From assembly GCF_019891545.1 (NCBI RefSeq), contig NZ_JAHDIU010000003.1, forward strand, positions 124,001 to 188,000: DNA of 64,000 nt. Direction: 5' to 3'. The position numbers and the translations under genes were made by a program. The notes beneath the pieces are model-generated. The model searched no databases and was not told where the DNA came from. It worked only from the letters and a program-made list of their open reading frames with translations. Origin of the DNA: Flavobacterium coralii (GTDB lineage: Bacteria > Bacteroidota > Bacteroidia > Flavobacteriales > Flavobacteriaceae). Shown here piece by piece: positions 55,230-64,000 of the stretch (the stretch's first letter is position 1; the number at the start of each line of letters is the position of its first letter).

Positions 55230-56921
55230 TTACAGCATATGTATTTCTAACGAGTCATCGGTTTTTACAACTTTTACAATTCCGTTAGATGTTAAGCCTT
55301 TTAATGCTTTATCCCATTTTTTGCCGCTAAGCCCGGCCTGATTTTTAAGCGCATCAAGGGCAAGTTGGCTGCTGGCTTTTAGTATCTCTACAATAGCTTT
55401 TTCGTCTTCGCTTAATTCAGGTCCTTTTTTCTCCGGCCTCATCTGTGGGAAGAAAAGCACTTCCTGTATCGACGGGTTATTGGTTAAAAACATTATAAGC
55501 CTGTCCATACCAATACCAAGGCCAGATGTTGGCGGCATTCCATATTCAAGCGCACGCAAAAAGTCAGAGTCAATAAATTGCGCAGCCTCTACATCGCCGC
55601 GTTCACTCAGCTTAAGCTGGGCCTCAAAACGTTCACGCTGGTCAATAGGGTCATTAAGCTCGCTGTAGGCATTCGCAATTTCTTTTCCGCACACCATGAG
55701 CTCAAAACGCTCTGTAAGCTCAGGGTTATCACGGTGCTCTTTGCAAAGCGGGCTCATCTCTTTAGGATAGTCGGTAATAAAGGTTGGCTGTATAAAGTTG
55801 CCCTCGCATTTCTCTCCGAATATTTCATCGATAAGCTTTCCTTTGCCCATAGTTGCATCAACCTCTATACCCATGCCTTTGGCAGCTTCAAATATTTCCT
55901 CTTCTGTTTTTCCTGTAATGTCGAAACCTGTAAACTGCTTAATGGCATCGGTCATGGTGACACGTGCATAAGGTGCTTTAAAGTCGACCTTATGCTCGCC
56001 AAAAGTAGCCTCGGTAGTACCGTTAACTGCAATAGCACAATGCTCAAGCAGTTTTTCAGTAAACTCCATCATCCAGTTGTAGTCTTTATAGGCTACATAT
56101 ATCTCCATAGCGGTAAATTCAGGATTATGTGTCCTGTCCATACCCTCATTACGGAAGTTTTTAGAGAATTCATACACACCGTCAAAACCACCTACTATAA
56201 GCCTTTTCAGGTAAAGCTCGTTAGCAATACGCATATAAAGCGGAATATCCAGCGAGTTATGGTGCGTTACAAACGGCCTTGCCGCCGCGCCACCCGGTAT
56301 AGGTTGTAATATTGGTGTTTCTACCTCAAAATAACCTTTGTCGTTAAAGAAGCTGCGCATAGCATTAAATAGTTTTGTGCGCTTTACAAATACTTCTTTC
56401 ACCTGTGGGTTTACCACAAGGTCAACATAGCGCATACGGTAACGCAGTTCGGGGTCGGTAAAGCCGTCGTGCACTTTACCGTCAGCATCTGTTTTAGGTA
56501 ATGGCAATGGGCGGAGTGTTTTGCTTAGCAGCGAAAAATCGGTAACCTTAATGGTTTTTTCACCCACCTGTGTGGTAAAAAGTTCGCCTTCAACGCCAAT
56601 AAAGTCGCCAAGGTCTATCAGTTTTTTAAAAAGCTCGTTATATTTTGTTTTGTCTTCGCCGGGGCAAATTTCGTCGCGGTTCAGGTAAAGCTGAATGCGA
56701 CCGGTGCTGTCCTGCAGCTCGGCAAAAGAAGCCTTGCCCTGTATGCGGAAACTCATGATGCGGCCTGCCACGACCACCTTTTTGCCTTCAGAAAAATCTT
56801 CTTTCACCTGTTTGGCAGTATGGTCTACAGGGAAAAGGTTAGCGGGATACGGATTGATGCCAAGTTTCCTGAGCGCATCCAGTTTTTCTCTACGAATGAT
56901 TTCTTGTTCTGAAAGCTGCAT
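55230..56921 (-). CDS. lysS: Lysyl-tRNA synthetase (class II)
   Basis: A 563-residue class II LysRS. N-terminal OB anticodon-binding domain (EGKKVVVAGRIMSFRIQGKA), motif 1/2 regions (YRMRYVDLVVNPQVKEVFVK; FSKNFRNEGMDRTHNPEFT) and motif 3 (GLGIGMDRLIMFLTN). The C-terminal ~60 residues (QLALDALKNQAGLSGKKWDK and on) form an extra winged-helix-like appendage beyond the ~505-residue standard length, as in other Bacteroidota. It charges tRNA-Lys. Confidence 0.96.
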   Translation of the reverse strand: MQLSEQEIIRREKLDALRKLGINPYPANLFPVDHTAKQVKEDFSEGKKVVVAGRIMSFRIQGKASFAELQDSTGRIQLYLNRDEICPGEDKTKYNELFKKLIDLGDFIGVEGELFTTQVGEKTIKVTDFSLLSKTLRPLPLPKTDADGKVHDGFTDPELRYRMRYVDLVVNPQVKEVFVKRTKLFNAMRSFFNDKGYFEVETPILQPIPGGAAARPFVTHHNSLDIPLYMRIANELYLKRLIVGGFDGVYEFSKNFRNEGMDRTHNPEFTAMEIYVAYKDYNWMMEFTEKLLEHCAIAVNGTTEATFGEHKVDFKAPYARVTMTDAIKQFTGFDITGKTEEEIFEAAKGMGIEVDATMGKGKLIDEIFGEKCEGNFIQPTFITDYPKEMSPLCKEHRDNPELTERFELMVCGKEIANAYSELNDPIDQRERFEAQLKLSERGDVEAAQFIDSDFLRALEYGMPPTSGLGIGMDRLIMFLTNNPSIQEVLFFPQMRPEKKGPELSEDEKAIVEILKASSQLALDALKNQAGLSGKKWDKALKGLTSNGIVKVVKTDDSLEIHML

Positions 56922-56944
56922 GATTATTTTGTTTTATAAGCCCG

Positions 56945-56974
56945 CAAAGATAGTGAATATTAAGAAATAAGCAA
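56945..56974 (-). promoter_or_regulatory. Promoter of lysS
   Basis: On the minus strand TTG (plus 56972-56974), 19-nt spacer, TATCTTTG (plus 56952-56945), then 23 nt to the lysS ATG: the best-formed promoter in the window. Confidence 0.75.
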
Positions 56975-57028
56975 TTTGGTTTTTGTAATGCACAGCTCGT
57001 TAAATGTAACCGTGGCTTAAACTTTTAG

Positions 57029-57036
57029 TATCTTTG
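57029..57036 (+). promoter_or_regulatory. Candidate -7 promoter box of lipB
   Basis: TATCTTTG fits TAnnTTTG and lies 18 nt before the ATG at 57055. It overlaps a TTG (57034) that would otherwise extend the frame, so the ATG is the start. Confidence 0.6.
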
Positions 57037-57054
57037 TGTTTCATATTACTTCAA

Positions 57055-57777
57055 ATGAACAAAACTGTTTTATATAAAGACCTGGGAAGGAAAGATTATA
57101 AAGAAACCTGGGATTACCAGGAAGAACTTTTTAAAGGTATACTCGATGTAAAAATAAAGAACAGGAGGGAAGAGGCTAATGAACCCACACCGAATTATTT
57201 TCTATACGTAGAGCATCCGCATGTATATACATTAGGCAAAAGTGGTGATGCGCAAAACATGCTGCTTAATGAAGAACAGCTTAAAGAAAAGGGAGCCACT
57301 TTTTATAAGATAAACCGCGGAGGAGACATTACCTACCATGGCCCCGGGCAGGTTGTGGGCTATCCGATACTTGACCTCGAAAATTTTTTTACAGATATAC
57401 ACAAATACCTGCGCCTGCTTGAGGAATGTATTATCTTAACAATGGCTGACTATGGCTTAGCAGCCGGAAGGAGTGAGGGCGAAACAGGAGTGTGGCTTGA
57501 TGTGGGCACGCCATTTGTCCGCAAAATATGTGCTATGGGTGTAAGGGCCTCGCGCTGGGTTACCATGCACGGTTTTGCTTTTAACGTAAATGCCGACCTT
57601 GGCTACTTTGATAATATCATTCCATGCGGGATAAGAGGGAAGGGGGTAACATCTTTAAATGTTGAACTCGGTAGAGATTATGTAGATGAGGATGATGTTA
57701 AAAACAAGATACTGCAACACTTTAGCATGCTTTTTGAGGCACACTTAGTACAGGAAGAAGAAAATAGATTATACTAA
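57055..57777 (+). CDS. lipB: Octanoyltransferase LipB
   Basis: A 240-residue LipB that moves octanoyl groups from acyl-carrier protein to lipoyl domains. The conserved [20 protein letters not shown] block, the Lys in [20 protein letters not shown] and the catalytic Cys in [14 protein letters not shown] are present. The ATG at 57055 is chosen over an upstream TTG because a -7 box covers the latter. Tail-to-tail overlap of 9 nt with rnhB. Confidence 0.95.
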   Translation: MNKTVLYKDLGRKDYKETWDYQEELFKGILDVKIKNRREEANEPTPNYFLYVEHPHVYTLGKSGDAQNMLLNEEQLKEKGATFYKINRGGDITYHGPGQVVGYPILDLENFFTDIHKYLRLLEECIILTMADYGLAAGRSEGETGVWLDVGTPFVRKICAMGVRASRWVTMHGFAFNVNADLGYFDNIIPCGIRGKGVTSLNVELGRDYVDEDDVKNKILQHFSMLFEAHLVQEEENRLY

Positions 57778-58386
57778 ACTCTCAGAACCGAACTCGAGCT
57801 CAAGTTGCTCCGGCAAAAGTCGGAAAGACATGCGGTGGTATTTTGTAGTGCCGTATTTGCGGATAGCTTCACGATGCTCGGCTGTAGGATATCCTTTGTT
57901 GCTTTTCCAGTTGTACATCGGGTATTCCTCATGTATCTTATTCATATACTCATCGCGGTAGGTTTTAGCAAGTACAGAAGCAGCGGCAATGCTGAGGTAT
58001 TTGCTGTCGCCTTTAACTATGCAACTGTGCGGAATATTACTTACGGGCTTAAATCGATTGCCATCAACAATGATGTATTCAGGAACCGGGTTAAGTGCTT
58101 TAATACATTCCTGCATGGCATGAATAGAAGCGTTAAGTATATTGATTTCGTCTATTATAACGGGTTCTATATTGATTACATGATAGCAAAGCGCGGCTTT
58201 TTCAATTAACGGGCGCAACCTGTCGCGTGTCTTTTCACTTAATTGCTTAGAATCGTTAAGCTGTTCCATTTCAAAATCAGGCGGTAATATAACGGCCGCT
58301 GCAGTAACGGGCCCTGCAAGACAACCCCTGCCTGCCTCGTCAGTACCTGTTTCATATTTAAACCCTGAATGATTAAGTAACAGCAT
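57769..58386 (-). CDS. rnhB: Ribonuclease HII
   Basis: A 205-residue RNase HII that cleaves at ribonucleotides in DNA duplexes. Active-site residues Asp16 and Glu17 in [13 protein letters not shown], Asp in YIIVDGNRF and Asp in [15 protein letters not shown]. The C-terminal [18 protein letters not shown] is typical. Complete and of normal size. Convergent overlap with lipB. Confidence 0.95.
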   Translation of the reverse strand: MLLLNHSGFKYETGTDEAGRGCLAGPVTAAAVILPPDFEMEQLNDSKQLSEKTRDRLRPLIEKAALCYHVINIEPVIIDEINILNASIHAMQECIKALNPVPEYIIVDGNRFKPVSNIPHSCIVKGDSKYLSIAAASVLAKTYRDEYMNKIHEEYPMYNWKSNKGYPTAEHREAIRKYGTTKYHRMSFRLLPEQLELEFGSESLV

Positions 58387-58558
58387 AAAACCCGCTTTGC
58401 ATATTTAACGTACAAATCTATGTATTATGGTGTGAACTAAAAAATTAACATACGTAGAATGATTTTAATTTATATTTTTGCTAATCATTTTTTTGGGAAA
58501 ATGTTATAAATTAAATTTTTCGAAGGAAATACGCTATTAACTATTAATTATTTAAGAA

Positions 58559-60466
58559 ATGAAGAAAAATACCGTAAAGTTGTTCATGCTGGCATTTGCC
58601 ATCGGGGGCAGCTTAACTGCTTACTCCCAAACCAAAGAGCAGGCAGCAAAAATCCTGAGCCATTATGATTTGGTAAAGACCAGGGAGCTTGTTGAAGAAC
58701 TCAGGATTAAGAATGAAAAGAGCTACAACAGGGCAATGGAACTTGCTGAAGCAAATGGATGGCCGCTGGTAATAAAAATGGACGGTTATAATCAGACATT
58801 GATAGGTGTTACAGAAGATGATGAACCTATATATATACAGCCCTATAATGATGCTGCAGCATTTACTGCAAGGGTTAACCTTATAAACTCTGGTGGCTCT
58901 TTAGGATATGATTTAAACGGCCAGGGTATGATTGTCGGAATGTGGGAGCCCGGAAAGGTGAGAACATCTCATAATGATCTTTCAGGTGCCGTTACTGTAA
59001 AAGACGGAGCTGTTTTTGATGGCGACAATACATCGAGCGACAACAGCCATGCAACACACGTTGCCGGAACAATGATTGGAAGAGGTGCTGTGAATCAAAA
59101 TAAGCGTGGACTGGCTTATCAGGCAAATATGTTTGCTTATGATGCTGCCAATGATACGGCAGAAGCATTGGCTGCGGCAACAGACCCAAACCAGCCTATT
59201 TTAGTTTCAAACCATTCTTACGGGTGGAACCCTGCACAATGGCCTGAGTGGAGAAGAGGGGCTTACACATCTGAAAGTGCAGCATGGGATAATATATGCT
59301 CTTCTGCTCCTTACTATCAGCCTGTATTTGCAGCGGGTAACTACAGGGTAGGTGAGACTAAAGACTGGCTTATAAGCGACGGGACTTCAAAAAATTTAGT
59401 TGTTGTGGCTGCTAGTGAGCGTATTTTCAGCTCTAACCCAAGCCCATCTGCAATAACAATGAGTAATTTTAGTAGCTATGGCCCGACAGATGACAGGAGG
59501 GTTAAGCCGGATATTGCTGCCGATGGTGTAGATGTGATTTCGTGCGATTCTTTTAACAATACATCTTATACACTTAAAAGTGGTACTTCTATGGCGTCTC
59601 CGGGTGTAGCAGCTTCACTTTTACTTATGCAGCAGCATTATAATAATGAGAATGGTAATTTTATGAGGGCTTCTACCCTAAGGGGGCTTATGATTCATAC
59701 GGCTGATGAGGCAGGTTTATATGACGGGCCCGACCACAGGTTCGGATGGGGCTTAATAGATGCTGCAGCAGCGGTACAGCTTATAACAAAAGACAAAACC
59801 GGTACAGGTGCGCTTATAGAAGAAAACACCCTTAACCAGGGAGGCTCTTATACGAAAACGGTTAAAGGTACCGGCGGAAAAATGAAAGTAACCATTTGCT
59901 GGACAGATCCTTTTAAACCTGGTTCTGTAAACACTGGCTCTAATAACTCTACCACTCCTGTGCTTGCCAATAACCTTGATGTAAGGGTTACTAAAGGCGG
60001 TGAAACATTTTTTCCATGGAGGTTAAACAATATTGTTGATCTTGCTCCAATTAAAGCAGATAATAATGTTGATAATGTTGAAGTAATAGAAATCGAAACA
60101 ACTGAAGCAGGAGCAGACTATATAATAACTGTCACTCATAAAAACAGTCTGCAGGGCGGAATTCAGAACTATGCGTTAATTGCAGATGGTATAACTAATA
60201 TTAATGGTGTATCTGACAAAGAAAACAGCCTTGTTGGTGTTTATCCTAACCCTGCAACAGATGTACTTAACTTTAACTTAAGCAATTCACTTGCAACTGA
60301 AGGGTGCATCATCACCTTATATGATATGCAGGGAAGGCAGGTAAAAAGAGTTGAAAAGTTTGTTGGATCTATAGATGTTACTGACCTTAATTCGGGTGTT
60401 TATATGCTTACTGTAGAATTGCCATCACAAAACTATTCGCAAACAGAAAAGATTGTAATTAACTAA
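58559..60466 (+). CDS. T9SS S8-family serine peptidase with unusual acidic catalytic position
   Basis: A 635-residue exported subtilase: signal peptide 1-24, propeptide region (about 25-110), peptidase domain with His164 (HATHVAGTM), oxyanion Asn261 (AAGNYR) and Ser344 (SGTSMASPG). The position of the catalytic Asp is Glu130 in VGMWEPGKVRTSHND, where related subtilases have WDxG. After a beta-sandwich region (about 415-550) a T9SS type A sorting domain starts VYPNPATDVLNF and ends TEKIVIN. It lies upstream of susC but 193 nt away, so it is likely a separate unit. Confidence 0.87.
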   Translation: MKKNTVKLFMLAFAIGGSLTAYSQTKEQAAKILSHYDLVKTRELVEELRIKNEKSYNRAMELAEANGWPLVIKMDGYNQTLIGVTEDDEPIYIQPYNDAAAFTARVNLINSGGSLGYDLNGQGMIVGMWEPGKVRTSHNDLSGAVTVKDGAVFDGDNTSSDNSHATHVAGTMIGRGAVNQNKRGLAYQANMFAYDAANDTAEALAAATDPNQPILVSNHSYGWNPAQWPEWRRGAYTSESAAWDNICSSAPYYQPVFAAGNYRVGETKDWLISDGTSKNLVVVAASERIFSSNPSPSAITMSNFSSYGPTDDRRVKPDIAADGVDVISCDSFNNTSYTLKSGTSMASPGVAASLLLMQQHYNNENGNFMRASTLRGLMIHTADEAGLYDGPDHRFGWGLIDAAAAVQLITKDKTGTGALIEENTLNQGGSYTKTVKGTGGKMKVTICWTDPFKPGSVNTGSNNSTTPVLANNLDVRVTKGGETFFPWRLNNIVDLAPIKADNNVDNVEVIEIETTEAGADYIITVTHKNSLQGGIQNYALIADGITNINGVSDKENSLVGVYPNPATDVLNFNLSNSLATEGCIITLYDMQGRQVKRVEKFVGSIDVTDLNSGVYMLTVELPSQNYSQTEKIVIN

Positions 60467-60659
60467 ACTTTACATAAATTTCAAAATTAACTAATTATTT
60501 CACGCAACCTTTTTCTTAATAATTTATCTATATAATACAAAGTGCTAAGATTTCATAATAATTTACACGTGTTGTAAAACATTATTATTCCGAAGTAATA
60601 CTTGTTTTATTAATAAATTATTAAGAAGTTTGCGGTTAACTAACTCAAATTAATAAAGT

Positions 60660-63600
60660 ATGAGATCGAAGTTTACTTGGATTATGACGCTCTTGCTGGC
60701 GTTTTCATTTGGTTTCTCTTTTGCGCAGGAGAAAACAGTAACCGGTACGGTGTCGGATGAAGTCGGTCCGCTTCCTGGTGCCAGTGTGCTAGTTAAAGGT
60801 ACACAAAGAAGTGTGCAGACTGATATTAATGGTAGGTACTCTATCAATGCTAATGTTGGGGATGTTCTTGAATATTCTTATGTTAGTTATCAGTCACAAT
60901 CAGTAACAGTTGGCGCATCAAATACTATTGATGTAGTACTTACAGCTACTGTTCTTGACCCTATTGTAAAAGACGTGTACAGGACTACTACAGAAAGAAA
61001 ATCAGTTTCTGCAGTTAAGGTCTTATCTGTTGAAGCAGTAGAAGACAGGGCGAATGCCAACATCCTGCAAAGCCTTCAGGGCCAGGTTGCAGGTCTTAAC
61101 ATTGCTACAGGTTCCGGACAGCCGGGTGCCGACGTTACCATTATCCTTCGTGGTATTGGTTCGATAAACGGTAACATTGAGCCTTTATTTGTAGTGGATG
61201 GTATACCTGTTGATGAAGATGGTTTTAGGAGTATCAACCAAAATGATATCGCTTCTTACCAGATTCTTAGTGATGCTGCTGCTACCTCTATCTATGGTAA
61301 CAGGGGTGCTAACGGTGTAATCGTTATTACCACTAAAAAAGGTAGCTACGGTCAAAAATTAGGTATCCGTTATACTTCTCAGTTTGGTTTTACTCAATTG
61401 CAGCCTCTTAACATGGAGTTAATGAGCTCAAGGCAGTTACTTTACTTCCAGAAAGAGAACGGCGTAGGTTTGGGTTCAACTTTAACTGATGCCGAAATTG
61501 ATGCAAGGGCTGCTCAGACCAACACATACTGGGCTGATATATTCTTCAGGACTGGTGTTACAAAATCTCACGATATTGCAATAACTTCAGGTTCTGAGAA
61601 CACGAACAACTTTACATCTCTTGGATATTTTGAGCAGGATGGTGTTTTCCTTAATACAAACCTTAAGCGTTTTACTGTAAGGAATAACTTTCAGGGTAAA
61701 TCTGAAAACGGTAAGTTTAACTATGGTATGAACCTAAACGCTAACTTCTCAAGGTCTAGCGGTATAGATGGTGCCGGTAGTAATGCTGTATTCTTTGCGC
61801 CTTTCAGGGCTGCATTACATGGTTTACCATATCTTTCTCCTTACAATCCTGACGGTAGTATTACTATTGATGGTGGCTTGACTCCCGGTGATCCTAATGG
61901 TGTTATTGTAGATAACGTTCCTTACGTATTATTGAATTCTGCAAGAATGAATACTGATATTGAGGATGAGATTAAAATACTTGCCAGCTTTAATGCTGAT
62001 TATAACTTTGCTGAGCACTTTACTGCTGCAATGCAAATGGGTGTTGACTTTAGCAACTTTAAAACACTTGAAATACTTCACCCTGACAGTTTACTAGGGC
62101 CATTCCAGGTAGATCAGGATGCAGAATTTGGTGGTATTCAGCAGGAAGCTTCTTCAAGAGACTTCAGGTTTAACTCACTTTTCAGTGTAAACTACCAAAA
62201 TACTTTTGCTGAGAAGCACAATGTAAGCATTTCTGCTTATGTAGAGTATAATAAAGCGCATTTAGATGGAATAAACTTTACGCAGCTTGGTTTAGATCCA
62301 AGGCTTGTAGGTTCTGGTGCAGCTTTCATTGCAGGTGATACTTTTGAAGATCTTGATGGTAACCCTGCTACTCCTGACACGCAGCCATACATACCAACTG
62401 TAGGTTCTACTAAGTTAGAGGAAGGTCTTTTCTCTTATTTTGGTAACGTTGATTATGATTATGACGGAAGATTTGGTTTAACTGCAACTGTAAGGCGCGA
62501 TGCATCTTTCAGGTTTATTGACGATAATAGGTGGGGTACTTTCTACTCTGTTGGTGGTCGTTGGAATATCGATACTGAGTCATTTATGGATGGTTCTTCT
62601 TTCAATCTTCTTAAGCTAAGGGGTTCATTTGGTACATCTGGTAACCAAAGGATAAGCAATACTCAATATGCTGCACTTAACCTTTACAGGAGCCTTTATG
62701 GTGCAGGTGGCGGATACAACGGTTCAGTATCTACTGTACCTACTGTTATTGGTAACCCTGACCTTAGGTGGGAGCAAACTGAGCAGACAAACATAGGTGT
62801 TGACTTTGGTGTATGGGAGAACAGGCTGACAGGTACAGTTGACGTGTATAGAAAACTTACAACAGATCTTTTCCAAAGCACACCTGTTTCGCCTGTAAAT
62901 GCAACTACTGCTATCAGTACAAACATTGGTGCGATGGAAAACGAAGGTGTTGAGTTAACATTAAAGTATACCCTTTACAACAAAAACGACTGGAGGATTG
63001 AAGTGAATGGTAACACATCTTACAACAAGAACAAGATAAGGGATTTACCTGAAAGCTTTGAAGGTGTTGTAAATGATGGTGGTTCTACTGCACTACTTGA
63101 AGGAGAATCATTCGGTACCTTCTATGTAGTTCGTTATGCAGGTGTTAACCCATCTAACGGTAACCCACTTTTCTATACTGCTGAAGGTGGCTTAACTGAA
63201 ACTTTAAACGATGCTGACAGGGTTTCTACTGGTAAATCATATATACCTGTTTGGCAGGGTGGTTTCGGTACCTTTATAAGCTACAAGCGTTTCGAATTCA
63301 GTACTCAGTGGGCTTATGTGGCTGATATATACAGAAATAACCTTGACTATGCTGAACTTGAAGAGACAAACGTACTTGATGATGGTTCTAACAGGGTTGT
63401 AACAACTGCTAATGCATGGAAAAATCCTGGCGATATTACAAGTGTACCACGTATAGGAAATGCTTTTGGTGCAGTAGATTACATCAACTCTACCGACAGG
63501 TACCTTGAAGATGCTTCATACCTAAGGCTAAGGAATATAATGCTTGGTTATACATTTAGCCCTGAATTATTAAAGGAAACTCCTTTTACAGGTTTAAGGT

Positions 63601-63737
63601 TCTTCGTACAGGGTGAAAACCTGCTTACTTTCAGCTCATGGAGAGGTTGGGATGCTGAAGGTGGTTTCAGGAGCACAGACAGGGGTAACTATCCAACTCC
63701 TAAAATTTATACTCTTGGAGCAGTTATTAATTTCTAA
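60660..63737 (+). CDS. SusC/RagA-family TonB-dependent outer-membrane transporter
   Basis: A 1025-residue receptor: signal peptide 1-22, carboxypeptidase-D-regulatory-like domain (about 25-100; VTGTVSDEVGPLPGASVLVKG), plug domain (about 110-230; LQSLQGQVAGLNIATGSGQP, ILRGIGSINGNIEPLFVVDG, YQILSDAAATSIYGNRGANG), and a 22-strand barrel that ends in YPTPKIYTLGAVINF with terminal Phe. SusC proteins import oligosaccharides or peptides with a SusD lid; a SusD begins 5 nt downstream. The nutrient cannot be read from this alone. Confidence 0.96.
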   Translation: MRSKFTWIMTLLLAFSFGFSFAQEKTVTGTVSDEVGPLPGASVLVKGTQRSVQTDINGRYSINANVGDVLEYSYVSYQSQSVTVGASNTIDVVLTATVLDPIVKDVYRTTTERKSVSAVKVLSVEAVEDRANANILQSLQGQVAGLNIATGSGQPGADVTIILRGIGSINGNIEPLFVVDGIPVDEDGFRSINQNDIASYQILSDAAATSIYGNRGANGVIVITTKKGSYGQKLGIRYTSQFGFTQLQPLNMELMSSRQLLYFQKENGVGLGSTLTDAEIDARAAQTNTYWADIFFRTGVTKSHDIAITSGSENTNNFTSLGYFEQDGVFLNTNLKRFTVRNNFQGKSENGKFNYGMNLNANFSRSSGIDGAGSNAVFFAPFRAALHGLPYLSPYNPDGSITIDGGLTPGDPNGVIVDNVPYVLLNSARMNTDIEDEIKILASFNADYNFAEHFTAAMQMGVDFSNFKTLEILHPDSLLGPFQVDQDAEFGGIQQEASSRDFRFNSLFSVNYQNTFAEKHNVSISAYVEYNKAHLDGINFTQLGLDPRLVGSGAAFIAGDTFEDLDGNPATPDTQPYIPTVGSTKLEEGLFSYFGNVDYDYDGRFGLTATVRRDASFRFIDDNRWGTFYSVGGRWNIDTESFMDGSSFNLLKLRGSFGTSGNQRISNTQYAALNLYRSLYGAGGGYNGSVSTVPTVIGNPDLRWEQTEQTNIGVDFGVWENRLTGTVDVYRKLTTDLFQSTPVSPVNATTAISTNIGAMENEGVELTLKYTLYNKNDWRIEVNGNTSYNKNKIRDLPESFEGVVNDGGSTALLEGESFGTFYVVRYAGVNPSNGNPLFYTAEGGLTETLNDADRVSTGKSYIPVWQGGFGTFISYKRFEFSTQWAYVADIYRNNLDYAELEETNVLDDGSNRVVTTANAWKNPGDITSVPRIGNAFGAVDYINSTDRYLEDASYLRLRNIMLGYTFSPELLKETPFTGLRFFVQGENLLTFSSWRGWDAEGGFRSTDRGNYPTPKIYTLGAVINF

Positions 63738-63742
63738 AAAAA

Positions 63743-64000
63743 ATGAAAATGAAAAACATATTTAAATTTAGCTTATTAGCGCTGTTTTTAGGATTTGTTT
63801 CCTGTGATGATGCTATCGATATCAGACAGGAGTCGGAGCTTGATGAGGAAGTTGCTTACCAGACGGTAGATGACCTTCAGACAGGACTTAATGGTGTATA
63901 TGCTGCATACGGGCCTGATTTTGGTGGTAACGGTGCAGGAGATATTATCTTGTTTAATGCATTGTTTACCGATAATATAAAGAGAGGTATTAACAGTAGC
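63743..64000 (+). CDS. SusD/RagB-family nutrient-binding lipoprotein (partial)
   Basis: A frame of 86 codons running off the right edge. MKMKNIFKFSLLALFLGFVSC gives a lipoprotein signal peptide with lipobox FVSC, followed by DDAIDIRQESELDEEVAYQT and LQTGLNGVYAAYG, matching the N-terminal SusD pattern. SusD proteins form the lid over SusC. The start is the first of two ATG codons (63743/63749), 5 nt after susC. Only the N-terminus is visible. Confidence 0.92.
   Translation, partial: MKMKNIFKFSLLALFLGFVSCDDAIDIRQESELDEEVAYQTVDDLQTGLNGVYAAYGPDFGGNGAGDIILFNALFTDNIKRGINSS

Noticed and set aside
55578-56309. A 243-residue plus-strand open frame
   Set aside because: It lies entirely antisense to lysS, has a Cys/Phe-rich composition and no family resemblance. 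It is a shadow frame.

Overview
The window is a stretch of a Bacteroidota chromosome, almost certainly Flavobacteriaceae (Flavobacterium-like). Four things point there: promoters of the TAnnTTTG type instead of TATAAT; few Shine-Dalgarno sequences; the gldKLMN gliding/type IX secretion (T9SS) operon; and T9SS C-terminal sorting domains, a SusC/SusD pair and SusC-style outer-membrane biology. Base composition looks uniform and moderately AT-rich. There is no prophage, insertion sequence, CRISPR array, tRNA or rRNA gene that I can see.

Layout. 1-9450: the S10/spc/alpha ribosomal operon from the end of rplP to rplQ, with secY, infA and rpoA, closed by a terminator; rpsD has a structured leader. 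9557-12084: carA and eno. 12145-17126: a LytS/LytR-type two-component system (TPR histidine kinase plus LytTR regulator) followed by a T9SS-secreted leucine-rich-repeat protein. Both promoters carry the same pair of direct repeats at the same distance from the -7 box. 17391-20493: two arginine-deiminase-fold hydrolases, an Rrf2 regulator and an APS reductase whose promoter contains a perfect palindrome. 20825-25000: small secreted proteins, a MarC membrane protein and a large MG2/plug-domain surface protein. 25125-27070: groEL/groES (minus strand). 27213-31901: a minus-strand envelope/tRNA operon miaB - sigma54-type activator - lptE-like - TPR protein - secG. 32862-41353: topA, a catalytically degenerate arginase-fold protein, then gldK-gldL-gldM-gldN. 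41416-52225: assorted metabolic and membrane genes (FAD oxidoreductase, DUF983, ABC-F, App1 phosphatase, lipid kinase, GNAT-fold enzyme, DUF1761, urocanate hydratase, DUF4136). 52282-58386: a T9SS S8 peptidase with an apparent C-terminal frameshift, a gene remnant, two small periplasmic proteins, lysS, lipB, rnhB. 58559-64000: a second T9SS S8 peptidase, a SusC and the start of a SusD.

How it fits together. The gldKLMN products form the core and proton-driven motor of the T9SS; three proteins encoded in this window (15069, 52282, 58559) carry the C-terminal signal that this machine recognises, and SecY/SecG provide the first export step. The most interesting signals are: (1) a local LytTR circuit whose two promoters share repeat spacing to the base; (2) the frameshifted T9SS signal at 52309-52318; (3) a decayed gene at 53937-54178 that still has its promoter; (4) a 132-bp nested palindrome that supplies the first codons of a neighbouring gene; (5) several candidate leaderless genes with the promoter box 4-5 nt before the start codon; and (6) an arginase-fold pseudoenzyme beside the gliding operon.
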